Shown: positions 8,787 to 17,818, counted from the stretch's first letter. The stretch: DNA of 64,000 nt from Cochleicola gelatinilyticus (GCF_001637325.1 NZ_LRXL01000052.1:186001-250000), one strand, 5' to 3'. The notes: generated by a model not told the origin, from the letters alone. A program made the numbers and translations.

Positions 8787-9887
8787 TTAGGCAGATAGAG
8801 CTGGGTTAAGCCCCATTTGTTTTAAATGTTTGAAATGTGCTATTAATGCTTTTCGTGTAGTTTTATACTCGTGATACGGCAAATTAAATTCTTGTGCTGT
8901 TTCACGAACAATCTTAGAGATTTTAGTATAATGTACATGACTTATGTTTGGGAAAATATGATGTTCTACTTGATGATTTAAACCACCAGTAAACCAATTC
9001 ATGATTCTATTCTTGGTCGAAAAATTTACCGTTGTAAATAATTGATGAATTGCCCAAGTATTTTTCATAGTTCCAGACGGATCGGGTAGTGGCATATCGG
9101 TTGCTTCTACAATATGTGCTAATTGAAATACAACACTTAAAATAACACCTGCCACGTAATGCATAATAAAGAAGCCTATAAGTATTTTCCACCAAGCTAT
9201 ATCAAAGAAAAGAATAGGAATTACAATCCAAATACCTACATAGATCGTTTTTGTAATTAATAAAGTACTCCACTGCTTTATCGGACTGGGAAGTTTTCCA
9301 TAAGAAAGCTTTTGTGCTAGATACCTTTTGGTTTGCATAAAATCTGACGTAATTACCCAGTTAATTGTGAGTAAACCATAAAATAAAATACTGTAATAAT
9401 GTTGAAATTTATGAAATCGGTTCCATTTTGCATGTCTGGAAAACCGAAGAATTCGTCCAGCTTCCATGTCTTCATCATGACCGTGAATATTTGTGTAGGT
9501 ATGGTGAAGAACATTGTGTTGCACTTGCCAGTTGTATACATTTCCTGCAAGAATATAAATGCTGCTTCCCATTACCTTATTAATCCATTTTTTGGAAGAA
9601 TAGGCACCGTGATTTGCATCATGCATTACATTCATTCCAACACCAGCCATACCAACCCCCATAATAATGGTGAAAACAAGTTGAAGCCACTCAGGAACAT
9701 TTAATGTTAGTAAAAGAAAGTAAGGCGTTAAGTATAAAGAGAACATAATGATAGTCTTTACATGCAAGCGCCAATTCCCGTTACGAGAAAGGTTGTTTTC
9801 TTTAAAGTAAAGATTAACTCGTTTGTTGAGTGTTCTGAAAAATTTAGCAGAATCTACTCTTGAAAAATTAATAGTTGTATTTCCCAC
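8787..9887 (-). CDS. Membrane fatty acid (acyl-CoA/acyl-lipid) desaturase
   Basis: Di-iron membrane desaturase that adds a double bond to fatty acyl chains. The three histidine boxes are all visible: HDANHGAY, HNVLHHTYTN and, near the C-terminus, HQVEHHIFP; the last with QxxHH is typical of front-end or linoleoyl-type desaturases. Four or more membrane segments surround them. The frame is open to a TTG at 9926, but that TTG forms the end of a -7 promoter element (9924-9931), and the family N-terminus begins at TTINFSRVDSAKFF, so I prefer the GTG at 9887 (366 residues). Likely role: membrane fluidity. Regiospecificity cannot be read from sequence. Confidence 0.88.
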   Translation of the reverse strand: MGNTTINFSRVDSAKFFRTLNKRVNLYFKENNLSRNGNWRLHVKTIIMFSLYLTPYFLLLTLNVPEWLQLVFTIIMGVGMAGVGMNVMHDANHGAYSSKKWINKVMGSSIYILAGNVYNWQVQHNVLHHTYTNIHGHDEDMEAGRILRFSRHAKWNRFHKFQHYYSILFYGLLTINWVITSDFMQTKRYLAQKLSYGKLPSPIKQWSTLLITKTIYVGIWIVIPILFFDIAWWKILIGFFIMHYVAGVILSVVFQLAHIVEATDMPLPDPSGTMKNTWAIHQLFTTVNFSTKNRIMNWFTGGLNHQVEHHIFPNISHVHYTKISKIVRETAQEFNLPYHEYKTTRKALIAHFKHLKQMGLNPALSA

Positions 9888-9923
9888 ATTGTTGTATTTA
9901 AGAGAGTCTAAAAAAGGAAAACG

Positions 9924-9931
9924 CAAAAATA
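9924..9931 (-). promoter_or_regulatory. -7 element for desaturase operon
   Basis: Minus strand TATTTTTG matches TAnnTTTG. It overlaps the TTG at 9926 that would otherwise be taken as the start codon of the desaturase. Confidence 0.45.
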
Positions 9932-9985
9932 CGGATCTATTGTTTAAAACTACGGAAACCTATCATAAATTATTATAAGAAGTCC

Positions 9986-9993
9986 TACTTTTG
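9986..9993 (+). promoter_or_regulatory. -7 element for rsmG
   Basis: TACTTTTG matches TAnnTTTG, ending 15 bases before the rsmG ATG at 10009. Confidence 0.5.
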
Positions 9994-10008
9994 CAGCTAT
10001 AGCACATT

Positions 10009-10638
10009 ATGGACATACTTTTAAAATATTTTCCGCATCTTTCTGAAAATCAGTTGCGTCAGTTTCAGTTACTTCAATCATTGTACCAAGATTGGAATTT
10101 AAAAATTAATGTTGTTTCCCGAAAAGATATCGACGAATTATACCTTCGTCATGTATTGCATTCTTTAGGAATTGCTAAAGTACAAGCGTTCAACCCGGGG
10201 GCTTCGATCTTAGATGTTGGAACGGGAGGAGGTTTTCCGGGAATTCCGTTGGCAATACTTTTTCCTGAAACAAAATTCCATTTGGTGGATAGTATCGGAA
10301 AGAAAATAAAAGTAGTTGAAGAAGTTTCAGAAGGACTTTCCTTAGAGAATGTGCGTGTTACAAATGCACGAGTTGAGACGCTTTCAGATCAGTATGATTT
10401 TATTGTAAGTCGAGCCGTAGCGCAGATGGAAACATTTGTGCGTTGGGTGCGGCATAATGTTGCTAAAAAAAGTAATCATGAACTTAAAAATGGAATTTTA
10501 TATCTGAAAGGGGGCGACCTTTCTGAAGAATTGGTGCCTTTTCCAAAGGCAACTATTTATAAGCTTCCCACTTTTTTTGAAGAAGACTTTTTTGAAACAA
10601 AAAGTGTGGTCCATCTTCCTCTGAAATATAAAGGATAG
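10009..10638 (+). CDS. rsmG: 16S rRNA (guanine527-N7)-methyltransferase RsmG
   Basis: Adds a methyl group to N7 of G527 in 16S rRNA (family knowledge); loss gives low-level streptomycin resistance in other bacteria. Seen: N-terminal helix region YQDWNLKINVVSRKD, SAM-binding motif ILDVGTGGGFPGIPLAI near residue 66-82, HLVDSIGKKIKVVEEV, and the SRAVAQM motif. At 209 residues it is the usual size. The gene stands alone between divergent desaturase and convergent NUDIX genes; a 7-bp tandem repeat follows its stop codon. Confidence 0.95.
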   Translation: MDILLKYFPHLSENQLRQFQLLQSLYQDWNLKINVVSRKDIDELYLRHVLHSLGIAKVQAFNPGASILDVGTGGGFPGIPLAILFPETKFHLVDSIGKKIKVVEEVSEGLSLENVRVTNARVETLSDQYDFIVSRAVAQMETFVRWVRHNVAKKSNHELKNGILYLKGGDLSEELVPFPKATIYKLPTFFEEDFFETKSVVHLPLKYKG

Positions 10639-10655
10639 GTTTTAATTCTCAATTT

Positions 10656-10697
10656 TGAACATTGAACATTGAACATTGAACATTGAACATTGAATAT
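10656..10697. repeat. Heptamer tandem repeat TGAACAT, six units
   Basis: Five exact copies of TGAACAT starting at 10656, 10663, 10670, 10677 and 10684, and a sixth variant TGAATAT at 10691. It fills the space between the stop codons of rsmG and the NUDIX gene. Because 7 is not a multiple of 3, TGA recurs in all three forward frames. Confidence 0.95.
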
Positions 10698-10712
10698 TTA
10701 ATAGGGATGATT

Positions 10713-11273
10713 CTATTGGTTGAGAAGAAGCCACTGTAGTGCAATGATTGTCTTGGCATCCATGATTTTATTCTGAAGATATTCTTGTATTTCTGAAATA
10801 GGAATTTTTACTGTTTTAATATCTTCATTTTCATCTTCAACACCTCCACCTTTTTCGGTTTTTTGGTGTTTAGAGACCTTAGCGTAAAATAAAAAAACAC
10901 GCTCGGTACTTCCTCCAGGAGACGTATAGAAGTTGAATAATTGATCGGGTTGCTCGATCTCATACCCCATTTCTTCGAGAGTTTCTCGTTTCACACAAGC
11001 GAGTGGACATTCTTCTTTTTCCATCGAACCAGCTGGAATTTCTAAAAGCCATCCTTTTTCGTGTTGGGTGGTGGGATATCTAAATTGTTTTGTGAGTAGT
11101 ACAGAATTTGATTCTTTTTCTACTAATAAAATAGCTACCGAATCGCCTCTATGAAATGCGAGTCGTTCAGCAGTAATGGTTTCTCCTTTAAAAGTCTCGT
11201 ATCGAACTTCTGCTTTTAAGATTTTATAATGATCATTGAAGACCACCTGTTCATTTATAATAGTGTATTCCAT
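10713..11273 (-). CDS. NUDIX hydrolase, ADP-ribose pyrophosphatase-like
   Basis: Hydrolase of nucleoside diphosphate-linked compounds. The Nudix box G-x5-E-x7-RE-x2-EE-x-G is complete in PAGSMEKEECPLACVKRE followed by TLEEMGYE, preceded by the KGWLLEIPAG strand typical of the ADP-sugar subgroup, and a YTSPGGSTERVFLFYA stretch after it. The frame is open to 11408, but the upstream 45 codons overlap the terminator of the next gene and look non-coding; MEYTIINEQVVF at ATG 11273 is the natural start (186 residues). Substrate ADP-ribose is inferred from subgroup features. Confidence 0.85.
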   Translation of the reverse strand: MEYTIINEQVVFNDHYKILKAEVRYETFKGETITAERLAFHRGDSVAILLVEKESNSVLLTKQFRYPTTQHEKGWLLEIPAGSMEKEECPLACVKRETLEEMGYEIEQPDQLFNFYTSPGGSTERVFLFYAKVSKHQKTEKGGGVEDENEDIKTVKIPISEIQEYLQNKIMDAKTIIALQWLLLNQ

Positions 11274-11324
11274 CTTATAAAAATATAAAAGTACTGGCTT
11301 TCTAACAGAATTTACTTCATAAAA

Positions 11325-11350
11325 AAAGCTTCGGCATACACCGAAGCTTT
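11325..11350 (-). terminator. Terminator of the Omp28/T9SS gene
   Basis: Arms AAAGCTTCGG (11325-11334) and CCGAAGCTTT (11341-11350) with a 6-base loop, followed on the minus strand by a T run. It lies 24 bases past the stop of the gene at 11374. Confidence 0.85.
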
Positions 11351-11373
11351 TAGTTAAGTTAGGATTAGATCTA

Positions 11374-13080
11374 TTATCTAGCGACAATAAATTTCTTTGT
11401 AGATGCACGACCGTCTTGACCGTATATTTTTACAAAATAAGTTCCGGTTTGCAGGTTTGCAACATCTAATTGTGTTTCTAAAGCAATATTAGACTCGGTC
11501 ATTATTAATTTTCCAAGAATATCATATACTTCAAGGGAAGCGTTCTTTGCGTTACGAACAAATAAAACAGTATTGGCAGGGTTCGGGTATAAGACTACAT
11601 TTTGCAATGCATCATTGTCTTCTACACCTAAAATTCCATCAGATTTAAAGTTAGTATTTTCTCCCGAACCATATGCACCATTGGTCGAATAAATAATAGT
11701 TCCATTTGAGTCGGTAAGTGTTACTGCACCACCTCCATCGCCATAGGTGTCAATAAGTTCAAAGATATAACAATCAGCATCTAAATTAAAAGTTTCATTG
11801 ATAGTAGTATTATTTCCGTAAGGTCCTCCAAGGTAAACGATCTCATTTTCAGAATTTCTTACACGCCAACGTACTTCGGACCCATAATTATCGGTATTTA
11901 AAACCATGTATACGGTTCCCGAACTATTAGGAGCTTGATCGAACGAAATAGAAGCACTATTGTTATCATTGTTTTCGTCGGATGGTATTGTTACCGAAAT
12001 TGAATTCTCTGCTTCTATTGTAAGAGTAGTTTCAGGTAATATAATCATTTCGCTATGTAAAGCTAAAATGCTTCCGTTGAAAACAAAGGTTTCTGGAGTA
12101 CCGCCATTAATGCTATACTCAATATCTAATGTTGTTATTGTTTCTTGACCAAGATTTTCAATTGTTACTGTCGGTGCAAAAACATATTCAGTTCCAACAC
12201 ATTGCGATTCGATTGCTCCGATTTCTTCGATGTTTGCATCATTTGCGGTCGTAATACCTGTAAATGCTGGAATGGTTCCGTTACCACTAATAATTAATTG
12301 CTGTGTTTCGGTCATAAAGGTTACGATTTCCATGTCGGCTAGTATAGCTTCTACATCGTTATAAGCTGCTGGTACCGTGTAAGTGTACGTTCTGTCTATA
12401 AATGTACCTTGCGTTGTGGTTGTTATTTCTTCTCCCCATTGTCCTGTTAGTAAATGAACAAGTCTGTGTTGATGATTGTAATTATTACCTGCATTTCCTC
12501 CGGTCTGTGGTCCTAATGTGTTGTTTTGTAATAAAGCGACATTTAAGAGATTTGAATCTTCAGGGCTGTCACCAGTGTAATAAGCTTCTATATGAACCTC
12601 CAATTCCCGGGTTTGTACATCTAAGGTAGCTTCAGCTGCCATATTTAGATAAGATTCTGTTGGGAGTACCTGACTTGCAGCATTGGCCCAGCTGCCACGA
12701 TTAAGTGCAGTAGATCCTGGTGCATTTGAATTTTGTTCCATGCCAGGGAAGTTTTGCCTGTTAATTGTACCTGCAGGGTATCCGGATAATTGACTTTGGT
12801 TGGCTAATGCTTGTCCGAAAGGAGTTCTGAAATCAGGCTCATTTCCACTAGGTACCGCATAACTGCCCGCATGAATATTAATTAAAAAAACATTACCTGG
12901 ATTGGCGTCCTGTAAGCCTTTAGCGATTGCATGACCATCTGGGCAGAATACGCAATGAATTCCGGTAAATTCTTCAAGGATCACTTTTTTGTTTTCAACA
13001 TCAGTATTAACAATTGTTTGTCCAAATGCTGCAAAAGCAAAAAATAAAGTTACTATTGAAAGATGTAATTTTTTTGTCAT
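11374..13080 (-). CDS. Secreted Omp28-like protein with thioredoxin-type CxxC and T9SS type A sorting domain
   Basis: Signal peptide at residues 1-20 (cut after FGQ), then a thioredoxin-like start EEFTGIHCVFCPDGHAIAKGLQ with Cys43 and Cys46, as in Omp28-family proteins. The middle holds beta-rich Ig-like segments (LEVHIEAYYTG; TVTIENLGQETITTLDIEYSING) and a CUB-like stretch YIFELIDTYGDGGGAV. The last 75 residues (VVLYPNPANTVLFV ... GTYFVKIYGQDG) are a type A T9SS sorting domain, so the protein is exported by T9SS and released or anchored at the surface. 568 residues. Function unknown; the CxxC suggests redox or metal contact. A second Omp28-like protein lies at 16435. Confidence 0.8.
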   Translation of the reverse strand: MTKKLHLSIVTLFFAFAAFGQTIVNTDVENKKVILEEFTGIHCVFCPDGHAIAKGLQDANPGNVFLINIHAGSYAVPSGNEPDFRTPFGQALANQSQLSGYPAGTINRQNFPGMEQNSNAPGSTALNRGSWANAASQVLPTESYLNMAAEATLDVQTRELEVHIEAYYTGDSPEDSNLLNVALLQNNTLGPQTGGNAGNNYNHQHRLVHLLTGQWGEEITTTTQGTFIDRTYTYTVPAAYNDVEAILADMEIVTFMTETQQLIISGNGTIPAFTGITTANDANIEEIGAIESQCVGTEYVFAPTVTIENLGQETITTLDIEYSINGGTPETFVFNGSILALHSEMIILPETTLTIEAENSISVTIPSDENNDNNSASISFDQAPNSSGTVYMVLNTDNYGSEVRWRVRNSENEIVYLGGPYGNNTTINETFNLDADCYIFELIDTYGDGGGAVTLTDSNGTIIYSTNGAYGSGENTNFKSDGILGVEDNDALQNVVLYPNPANTVLFVRNAKNASLEVYDILGKLIMTESNIALETQLDVANLQTGTYFVKIYGQDGRASTKKFIVAR

Positions 13081-13116
13081 AGTGTAAAATTTTTTGTTAA
13101 AAATCTATGTAGTTAA

Positions 13117-13124
13117 CAAATATA
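13117..13124 (-). promoter_or_regulatory. -7 element for the Omp28/T9SS gene
   Basis: Minus strand TATATTTG matches TAnnTTTG, 36 bases before the start codon at 13080. Confidence 0.4.
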
Positions 13125-13323
13125 TGTTAATGCAATGATAATTAGAAAAATTTTAACAAAACAAGAAAGTCTATCGTCTTAGTAGGGTTTTTCCAAGTCG
13201 CACAATTTCAAGGAAAAACGCTTAATTTTCTCATTTTCTAACAGTTATGTTAGGAAAAATAGTACGTTATTACGTATTTTAGCGTTCTAATTATTTGACT
13301 TTATAAATCTAAAAACTTTTACG

Positions 13324-14040
13324 ATGAAAAAGAATTTACTTTTGGCTTGTCTTTTTTTGACAGCACTTACAATGAATGCGCAGTTCACGATTACTGATGT
13401 TAACGGTGACGAATATGATGACGGGGATGTGATCTCCTTTGCAACTTTTAATGATGCTGCGGCAAACTTCGATTTTTTTGTAACAAATACTGGGGATGAC
13501 GTAATTAGAACCAGAATCCTTTTCGAAAGTGCGGAAAATGCTGATGGGAGTGGTCTTGAACTTTGTTATGGTCTTTGTTATACTGGAATTACGATAGGAA
13601 ACGTATATCCTCCGGGCGATGATTCAATTGATATAGCGCCAGGAGCTTCTACAGGGCAGGGAAATCATATTTACAATGCAGTTGGTGGAGACCAAGTGAT
13701 TAGTTATGTGTTTAAATTTTACGAAGTTGACGAAGCAGGTAATGAAATTGGGGAGTCTAAGCGTTTAACTTATGAGTATAATCCTGCATTAGGTATCAAT
13801 GAAAATTCTAAACTAGATCTTACACTAGCTTCTACAGTAATTTCTAATTACCTAACTGTTACCTCTGCCGAAGATCTTATGATGAATGTTTATGATATGC
13901 GTGGAGCAATCGTGAAAACAACAAAGATTGGAGCTGGAAGACAAGACGTAAACCTTTCTAACCTCTCTTCTCAAGTATACCTTGTTTCTTTCAAAAATGA
14001 AGCGGGTGCTTCAAAAACAGTTAAAGTTATTAAAAACTAA
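13324..14040 (+). CDS. Small secreted protein with T9SS type A sorting domain
   Basis: Signal peptide 1-20 (MKKNLLLACLFLTALTMNAQ) and a beta-rich middle of about 130 residues (FVTNTGDDVIRTRILFESA, VISYVFKFYEVDEAGNEIG) that resembles an Ig-like or lamin-tail-type fold, with two cysteines in LCYGLCYTGI. The end from LGINENSKLDLTLASTVISNYL to KTVKVIKN is a type A T9SS sorting domain. 238 residues. I do not recognise the middle domain. It is encoded divergently from the Omp28-like gene and has its own terminator. Confidence 0.75.
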   Translation: MKKNLLLACLFLTALTMNAQFTITDVNGDEYDDGDVISFATFNDAAANFDFFVTNTGDDVIRTRILFESAENADGSGLELCYGLCYTGITIGNVYPPGDDSIDIAPGASTGQGNHIYNAVGGDQVISYVFKFYEVDEAGNEIGESKRLTYEYNPALGINENSKLDLTLASTVISNYLTVTSAEDLMMNVYDMRGAIVKTTKIGAGRQDVNLSNLSSQVYLVSFKNEAGASKTVKVIKN

Positions 14041-14060
14041 TTCTAGAATACATTTTATAA

Positions 14061-14092
14061 AAAAATCCCGAGAACTATATCTCGGGATTTTT
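14061..14092. terminator. Bidirectional terminator between T9SS protein and DUF6029 gene
   Basis: Thirteen-bp arms AAAAATCCCGAGA (14061-14073) and TCTCGGGATTTTT (14080-14092), 6-base loop. Confidence 0.9.
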
Positions 14093-14115
14093 TATTTTCA
14101 GTAAAAATTTATTGT

Positions 14116-15774
14116 TTAAAACGAGACAACAATATTGGCGCTAAGCCCTGTGTTTTCAGGAACAAAACGGCACACGCCACCAACGCAGATAAGCCCTCCA
14201 CGTTGTCTTCCATAGTTCATTCCTACGCGAGTTCTTCCTTTCGAGTAACTTCCTCCAAAATTATAGTAATGTATTTTACCTTCGCCGCCATAGTTGTAAG
14301 AGTCAGCAGCATAAATAGCAAGTCGGGAATTAAAGTTATATTCTATAACTGCAGCAGCCCAATTACCACGATCCTTTTTGCTCCAAAGATGTTGTGCTAC
14401 TGCTCTTATTGAAGCTCCTTTCTCTAAACGGTAGGTTCCTTCGATTACTCCAATCTGAGCGGTGATATCTCCTTGGGTTCCAATAGGGCCACTTGTAACC
14501 CCTTTGTCGATGATTATGTCTTGAAACGTAATAACAGAACTGAACTTTGATGTCCAACGTTTTTTAATTTCGGCACTCCAATCTCTATAAAGTCTAGGGC
14601 CTTTACCAATAAATTTAGCTTTATAAAATTTGTTTGGCACATTGTATTCTGCATCTAAACCTCCCCAATACGAAAAGTTAACAGCGATTTTTGTACCGTA
14701 TTTTCCTCCTAACGGAGATCCTTTATCGAGTGAATAGAATACGTCTAATTGCGTGCCAACTTCCCCAGATCGTTGGTCTGAACTATCTATAATTAATCTT
14801 GGTTGTGCATTATAGACATAGATGTTCGTTAACAAATAATCTTGTTGTTTGGTTAATGCCGGAACATAGTTTAATATTTGCTGATTGAAAGTGTTTCCTT
14901 CCGCGAAGCGATCACTGTAAAAACTAAAATTTTCTAATCTTCTAAAGGTTCCGTTAATTCCTAATCCTTTTTGAGCATATCCCATATTTACCTGTAGCGC
15001 AGTTCCATCATAAAGTTTGTTCGAAACTAGTCGTTCTTCATTTACAATTGCATCTTTAGATTTTGCAATGGCCTCAACACCTCCATAGAAATTTCCAAAT
15101 ACTAAATCTAACCTACCTCCAACTGCATTTACGTTCTTAGGAATTGTATCGTTTTGTCCTCGGTCTTGAAATCTGCTCACGTAGCTCACTCCTAAGCGGA
15201 TATCAACTTCTTCTATTTTAAGGGCATCGCTTACATCTAAGTTGGCATCGACACCTTGAATCGTTCCTTCAGAAAGTTCGAAACCATTTCGTTGTTGGCC
15301 GTAAATACCAGTGAGATCAAAGTATTCGGTGACATCAAATTTAAATCGTAAACCGCGCAATGCATTATTAATTCCTAATTGGCGGTCTTCCCAAGATCTA
15401 AAAATAAGACCACTTCCAAATTGTTCGTAAAAATATCCCCCCGTAATATCTAAGTTGTCGTTCTTGTAATTAATATAGTAGGTTGCGATTCCGTTTCCGC
15501 CATCATAGATAGGGGCGTACCCTAATAGTGCTGATGGAAGATACGATTCGTATTGTAAACCTGCTGTAAAGTTTCCGAGTGAATAATTTAATTGTAGATA
15601 GTTATTGGCTCTAAATTGCCCATCCTCAAATTCGTTACTTGCAGGAAAGTCGATACCTTCATCGGGTTGTAACCATTGTGAATTTGACTCTAGGCCTCCA
15701 TAGAAGTACCCATTATCTTGTGCAAGAGTAACTGTGCTCAATAGAATAAAGGCACAAAAAATAATTTTTTTCAT
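14116..15774 (-). CDS. DUF6029-family putative outer membrane beta-barrel protein
   Basis: Signal peptide 1-18 (cut after TLAQ), then about 530 residues of alternating hydrophobic/polar strands with many aromatic residues (GNFTAGLQYESYLPS, KIAVNFSYWGGLDAEYN, SRLAIYAADSYNYGG) and a C-terminal strand ending in Phe (GLSANIVVSF), all typical of an outer membrane barrel. Known only as a Bacteroidota family of unknown function; the DUF number is from memory. It lies 32 bases after the tlpA-like gene and is likely in the same operon. A barrel paired with a periplasmic thioredoxin suggests a transporter or a folding client (inference). Confidence 0.7.
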   Translation of the reverse strand: MKKIIFCAFILLSTVTLAQDNGYFYGGLESNSQWLQPDEGIDFPASNEFEDGQFRANNYLQLNYSLGNFTAGLQYESYLPSALLGYAPIYDGGNGIATYYINYKNDNLDITGGYFYEQFGSGLIFRSWEDRQLGINNALRGLRFKFDVTEYFDLTGIYGQQRNGFELSEGTIQGVDANLDVSDALKIEEVDIRLGVSYVSRFQDRGQNDTIPKNVNAVGGRLDLVFGNFYGGVEAIAKSKDAIVNEERLVSNKLYDGTALQVNMGYAQKGLGINGTFRRLENFSFYSDRFAEGNTFNQQILNYVPALTKQQDYLLTNIYVYNAQPRLIIDSSDQRSGEVGTQLDVFYSLDKGSPLGGKYGTKIAVNFSYWGGLDAEYNVPNKFYKAKFIGKGPRLYRDWSAEIKKRWTSKFSSVITFQDIIIDKGVTSGPIGTQGDITAQIGVIEGTYRLEKGASIRAVAQHLWSKKDRGNWAAAVIEYNFNSRLAIYAADSYNYGGEGKIHYYNFGGSYSKGRTRVGMNYGRQRGGLICVGGVCRFVPENTGLSANIVVSF

Positions 15775-15806
15775 GAAGTAGTTGTTGGTTGGTTAGTGAA
15801 GGTGGC

Positions 15807-16289
15807 TTAATTCGAATACTCTTTTATCTTTTCATACAATTCGTATTCTGCTCCAGGACTATAGCCTGAATGTCTGTAAACAATTTTATTGTCCTTAATT
15901 AATACTGTAAGCGGGACAGTAGCTGCTCCAAGAGCTCTTTTTAAATCATTGTTAAGATCTAGAAGAATTGTATAATCCCAGCCTTTTCCATTTATAAGAG
16001 GTTTTACACGTTTCACCGTTCTTGGATCGTCAACAGAGACTGCGATAAGATCTACATTAGTTTCTTCCTGCCAGTCATCGTACACTTCATTAATAGCATC
16101 TAGTTCTTTTAAACATGGTACACACCAGGTTGCCCAAAGTGATACAATAACAACGTTATCTTGTGAGGTAGCTTCTTTTATGTTCACTGTTTTTCCATCC
16201 ATTGTTTCAAGATCAACACTAGGTAGATCTTCTTGAGAGAAAGCAGAAAATGATAATATAAGACTAAATAAAATGGCAATTTTTTTCAT
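15807..16289 (-). CDS. TlpA-family periplasmic thiol-disulfide oxidoreductase
   Basis: Signal peptide 1-18 (MKKIAILFSLILSFSAFS), then a thioredoxin domain with the active site ATWCVPCLKELD, Cys56 and Cys59, and the cis-proline loop as TVPLTVLI near residue 130. VDDPRTVKRVKPLINGKGWDYTILLD is typical of TlpA/ResA-type proteins. 160 residues. Such proteins reduce or exchange disulfides in the periplasm; whether this one acts on the DUF6029 barrel encoded after it, or on the CxxC Omp28-like proteins nearby, is inference from position. Confidence 0.88.
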   Translation of the reverse strand: MKKIAILFSLILSFSAFSQEDLPSVDLETMDGKTVNIKEATSQDNVVIVSLWATWCVPCLKELDAINEVYDDWQEETNVDLIAVSVDDPRTVKRVKPLINGKGWDYTILLDLNNDLKRALGAATVPLTVLIKDNKIVYRHSGYSPGAEYELYEKIKEYSN

Positions 16290-16434
16290 GAAGTTGTAAT
16301 TTATAGTGTAACAATATTAAATAAATAATTTTATAATACAGGTGCAAAGTACTACATTTCAAATTCCTTAATCCTATCGATATAGTATACTAAAAAACCT
16401 GTATTATTGTAAGTACAAATAAAATGCCATTGTT

Positions 16435-17718
16435 ATGAAATTAAAAAAACTAGTTAAGTTAAGTATTGTTTTGGCAGCTATTCTCACAGTTTTATCTTGT
16501 AGCAAGACCGAAGAGAATGTGCCTTTGGTTGCGAGTATAAATTTAACAAGTTCTTCAGATGATGCCATTCTTACTGTAAATGAAACAGTAGATTTTACTC
16601 TTATTGCAGATACGGGAGAAGATTATACTAACCTTGCTGTGTTTTCGGTAAATCAACAAGAAATTCCAGAATCAAGTTACACTTTTACAGAACCTGGAAC
16701 TTTCGATGTCTTTGCATCTTATGGAGGGCTTAATAGTAATTCAATTTCTTTTACAGTAGTGGAGGAAAATAGTCGTACACTAATTGTTTCTACTGAAAGA
16801 GCTTTGCGCAATCAAACAGTTACTTTTACAGTGGTAGATGGAATGGGTGAAGATGCAACTTCTTCATCTACATTTTTTGTTAATGGGACTGAAATTTCAG
16901 GAAATGAGTTTAGTGGTTCTGAAGTGGGTGCTTTTGAAGTATACGCAAGTTATCAAGAGGAAGAAATAGATTTTACTACAGAAACCAAAACCTTTGATGT
17001 ATTTATTCCTAAACGTAAAGTCATGATTGAAGACTATACAGGGACATGGTGTGGGTTCTGCCCAAGAATAAATGCAGCCATCGACGAAGTTGTAAATCAA
17101 ACTTCCGATATTTCAATTGTTGCGATCCATGAAACCTCCTTTTCATATCCTGACCCTTATGATTTTGAAGATATTGATATTTTAAAGGCTGAATTTAATT
17201 TAGCAGGTTTTCCGCAAGGACGTATTAATAGAACAGTTATTTGGGCTACTCCATATGCTGCCAGTGACATTGTTGATCTTGCTGGTGCAGAAACGAACCT
17301 TGCCATTGGGATTAATTCTTCTATAAATGGAAATACGCTAACTATCGATGTAGATGCAGTATTTGAAAATGGATCTAATTCGGGAGATAAAATCGTAGTA
17401 TATCTAACAGAGAGTGGATTAATTCACCCACAAGTTAATTACTTAAATGACGATCCTACGAGTCCGTACTTCGGACAAGGAGATATTATAGAAGATTTTG
17501 AACACAACCATGTATTACGACAGTCGTTAACAAACGTTTTAGGTGATCCTTTAGCAGCTACAGGTGCCTATGAGCTTTACGAAAAAACGTATACCACAAC
17601 TATTCCAACAGAATACAATAGAGAAACACTCGAGATTGTGGTGATGATTACCGATGCGGACAATAATGCTAAAAATTCACAACATGCAAAAGTGAATGTG
17701 AACAAACTATTCGACTAA
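16435..17718 (+). CDS. Omp28-related lipoprotein with CxxC
   Basis: Lipobox LTVLSC with Cys22 as the acylated residue. Two PKD/Ig-like domains follow (residues about 30-105 and 110-190; repeated pattern VNxxEI...F...GxFxVxASY), then an Omp28-type thioredoxin-like domain starting MIEDYTGTWCGFCPRINAAID with Cys206 and Cys209, and a C-terminal beta domain. 427 residues. No T9SS sorting domain, so it is probably anchored in the outer membrane by lipid. Divergent from the tlpA-like gene by 145 bases. Function unknown in the family; the paired cysteines link it with the neighbouring thioredoxin (inference). Confidence 0.82.
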   Translation: MKLKKLVKLSIVLAAILTVLSCSKTEENVPLVASINLTSSSDDAILTVNETVDFTLIADTGEDYTNLAVFSVNQQEIPESSYTFTEPGTFDVFASYGGLNSNSISFTVVEENSRTLIVSTERALRNQTVTFTVVDGMGEDATSSSTFFVNGTEISGNEFSGSEVGAFEVYASYQEEEIDFTTETKTFDVFIPKRKVMIEDYTGTWCGFCPRINAAIDEVVNQTSDISIVAIHETSFSYPDPYDFEDIDILKAEFNLAGFPQGRINRTVIWATPYAASDIVDLAGAETNLAIGINSSINGNTLTIDVDAVFENGSNSGDKIVVYLTESGLIHPQVNYLNDDPTSPYFGQGDIIEDFEHNHVLRQSLTNVLGDPLAATGAYELYEKTYTTTIPTEYNRETLEIVVMITDADNNAKNSQHAKVNVNKLFD

Positions 17719-17753
17719 AAATCGTCGCTTTAAAAAAAGTAAACACTTTAATA

Positions 17754-17789
17754 AAAAAACGGATACAAATTATATTGTATCCGTTTTTT
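17754..17789. terminator. Bidirectional terminator between Omp28-like gene and pruA
   Basis: Fifteen-bp arms AAAAAACGGATACAA (17754-17768) and TTGTATCCGTTTTTT (17775-17789), 6-base loop. Confidence 0.9.
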
Positions 17790-17818
17790 AGTTTCTATTA
17801 GAAAAACTCTCTAAGATA

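Noticed and set aside
10656-10697. Possible CRISPR-like array
   Set aside because: Units are only 7 bases with no spacers; a simple tandem repeat.
11274-11408. N-terminal extension of the NUDIX hydrolase
   Set aside because: The extra 45 codons cover the terminator and 3' end of the neighbouring gene and show no conserved features.
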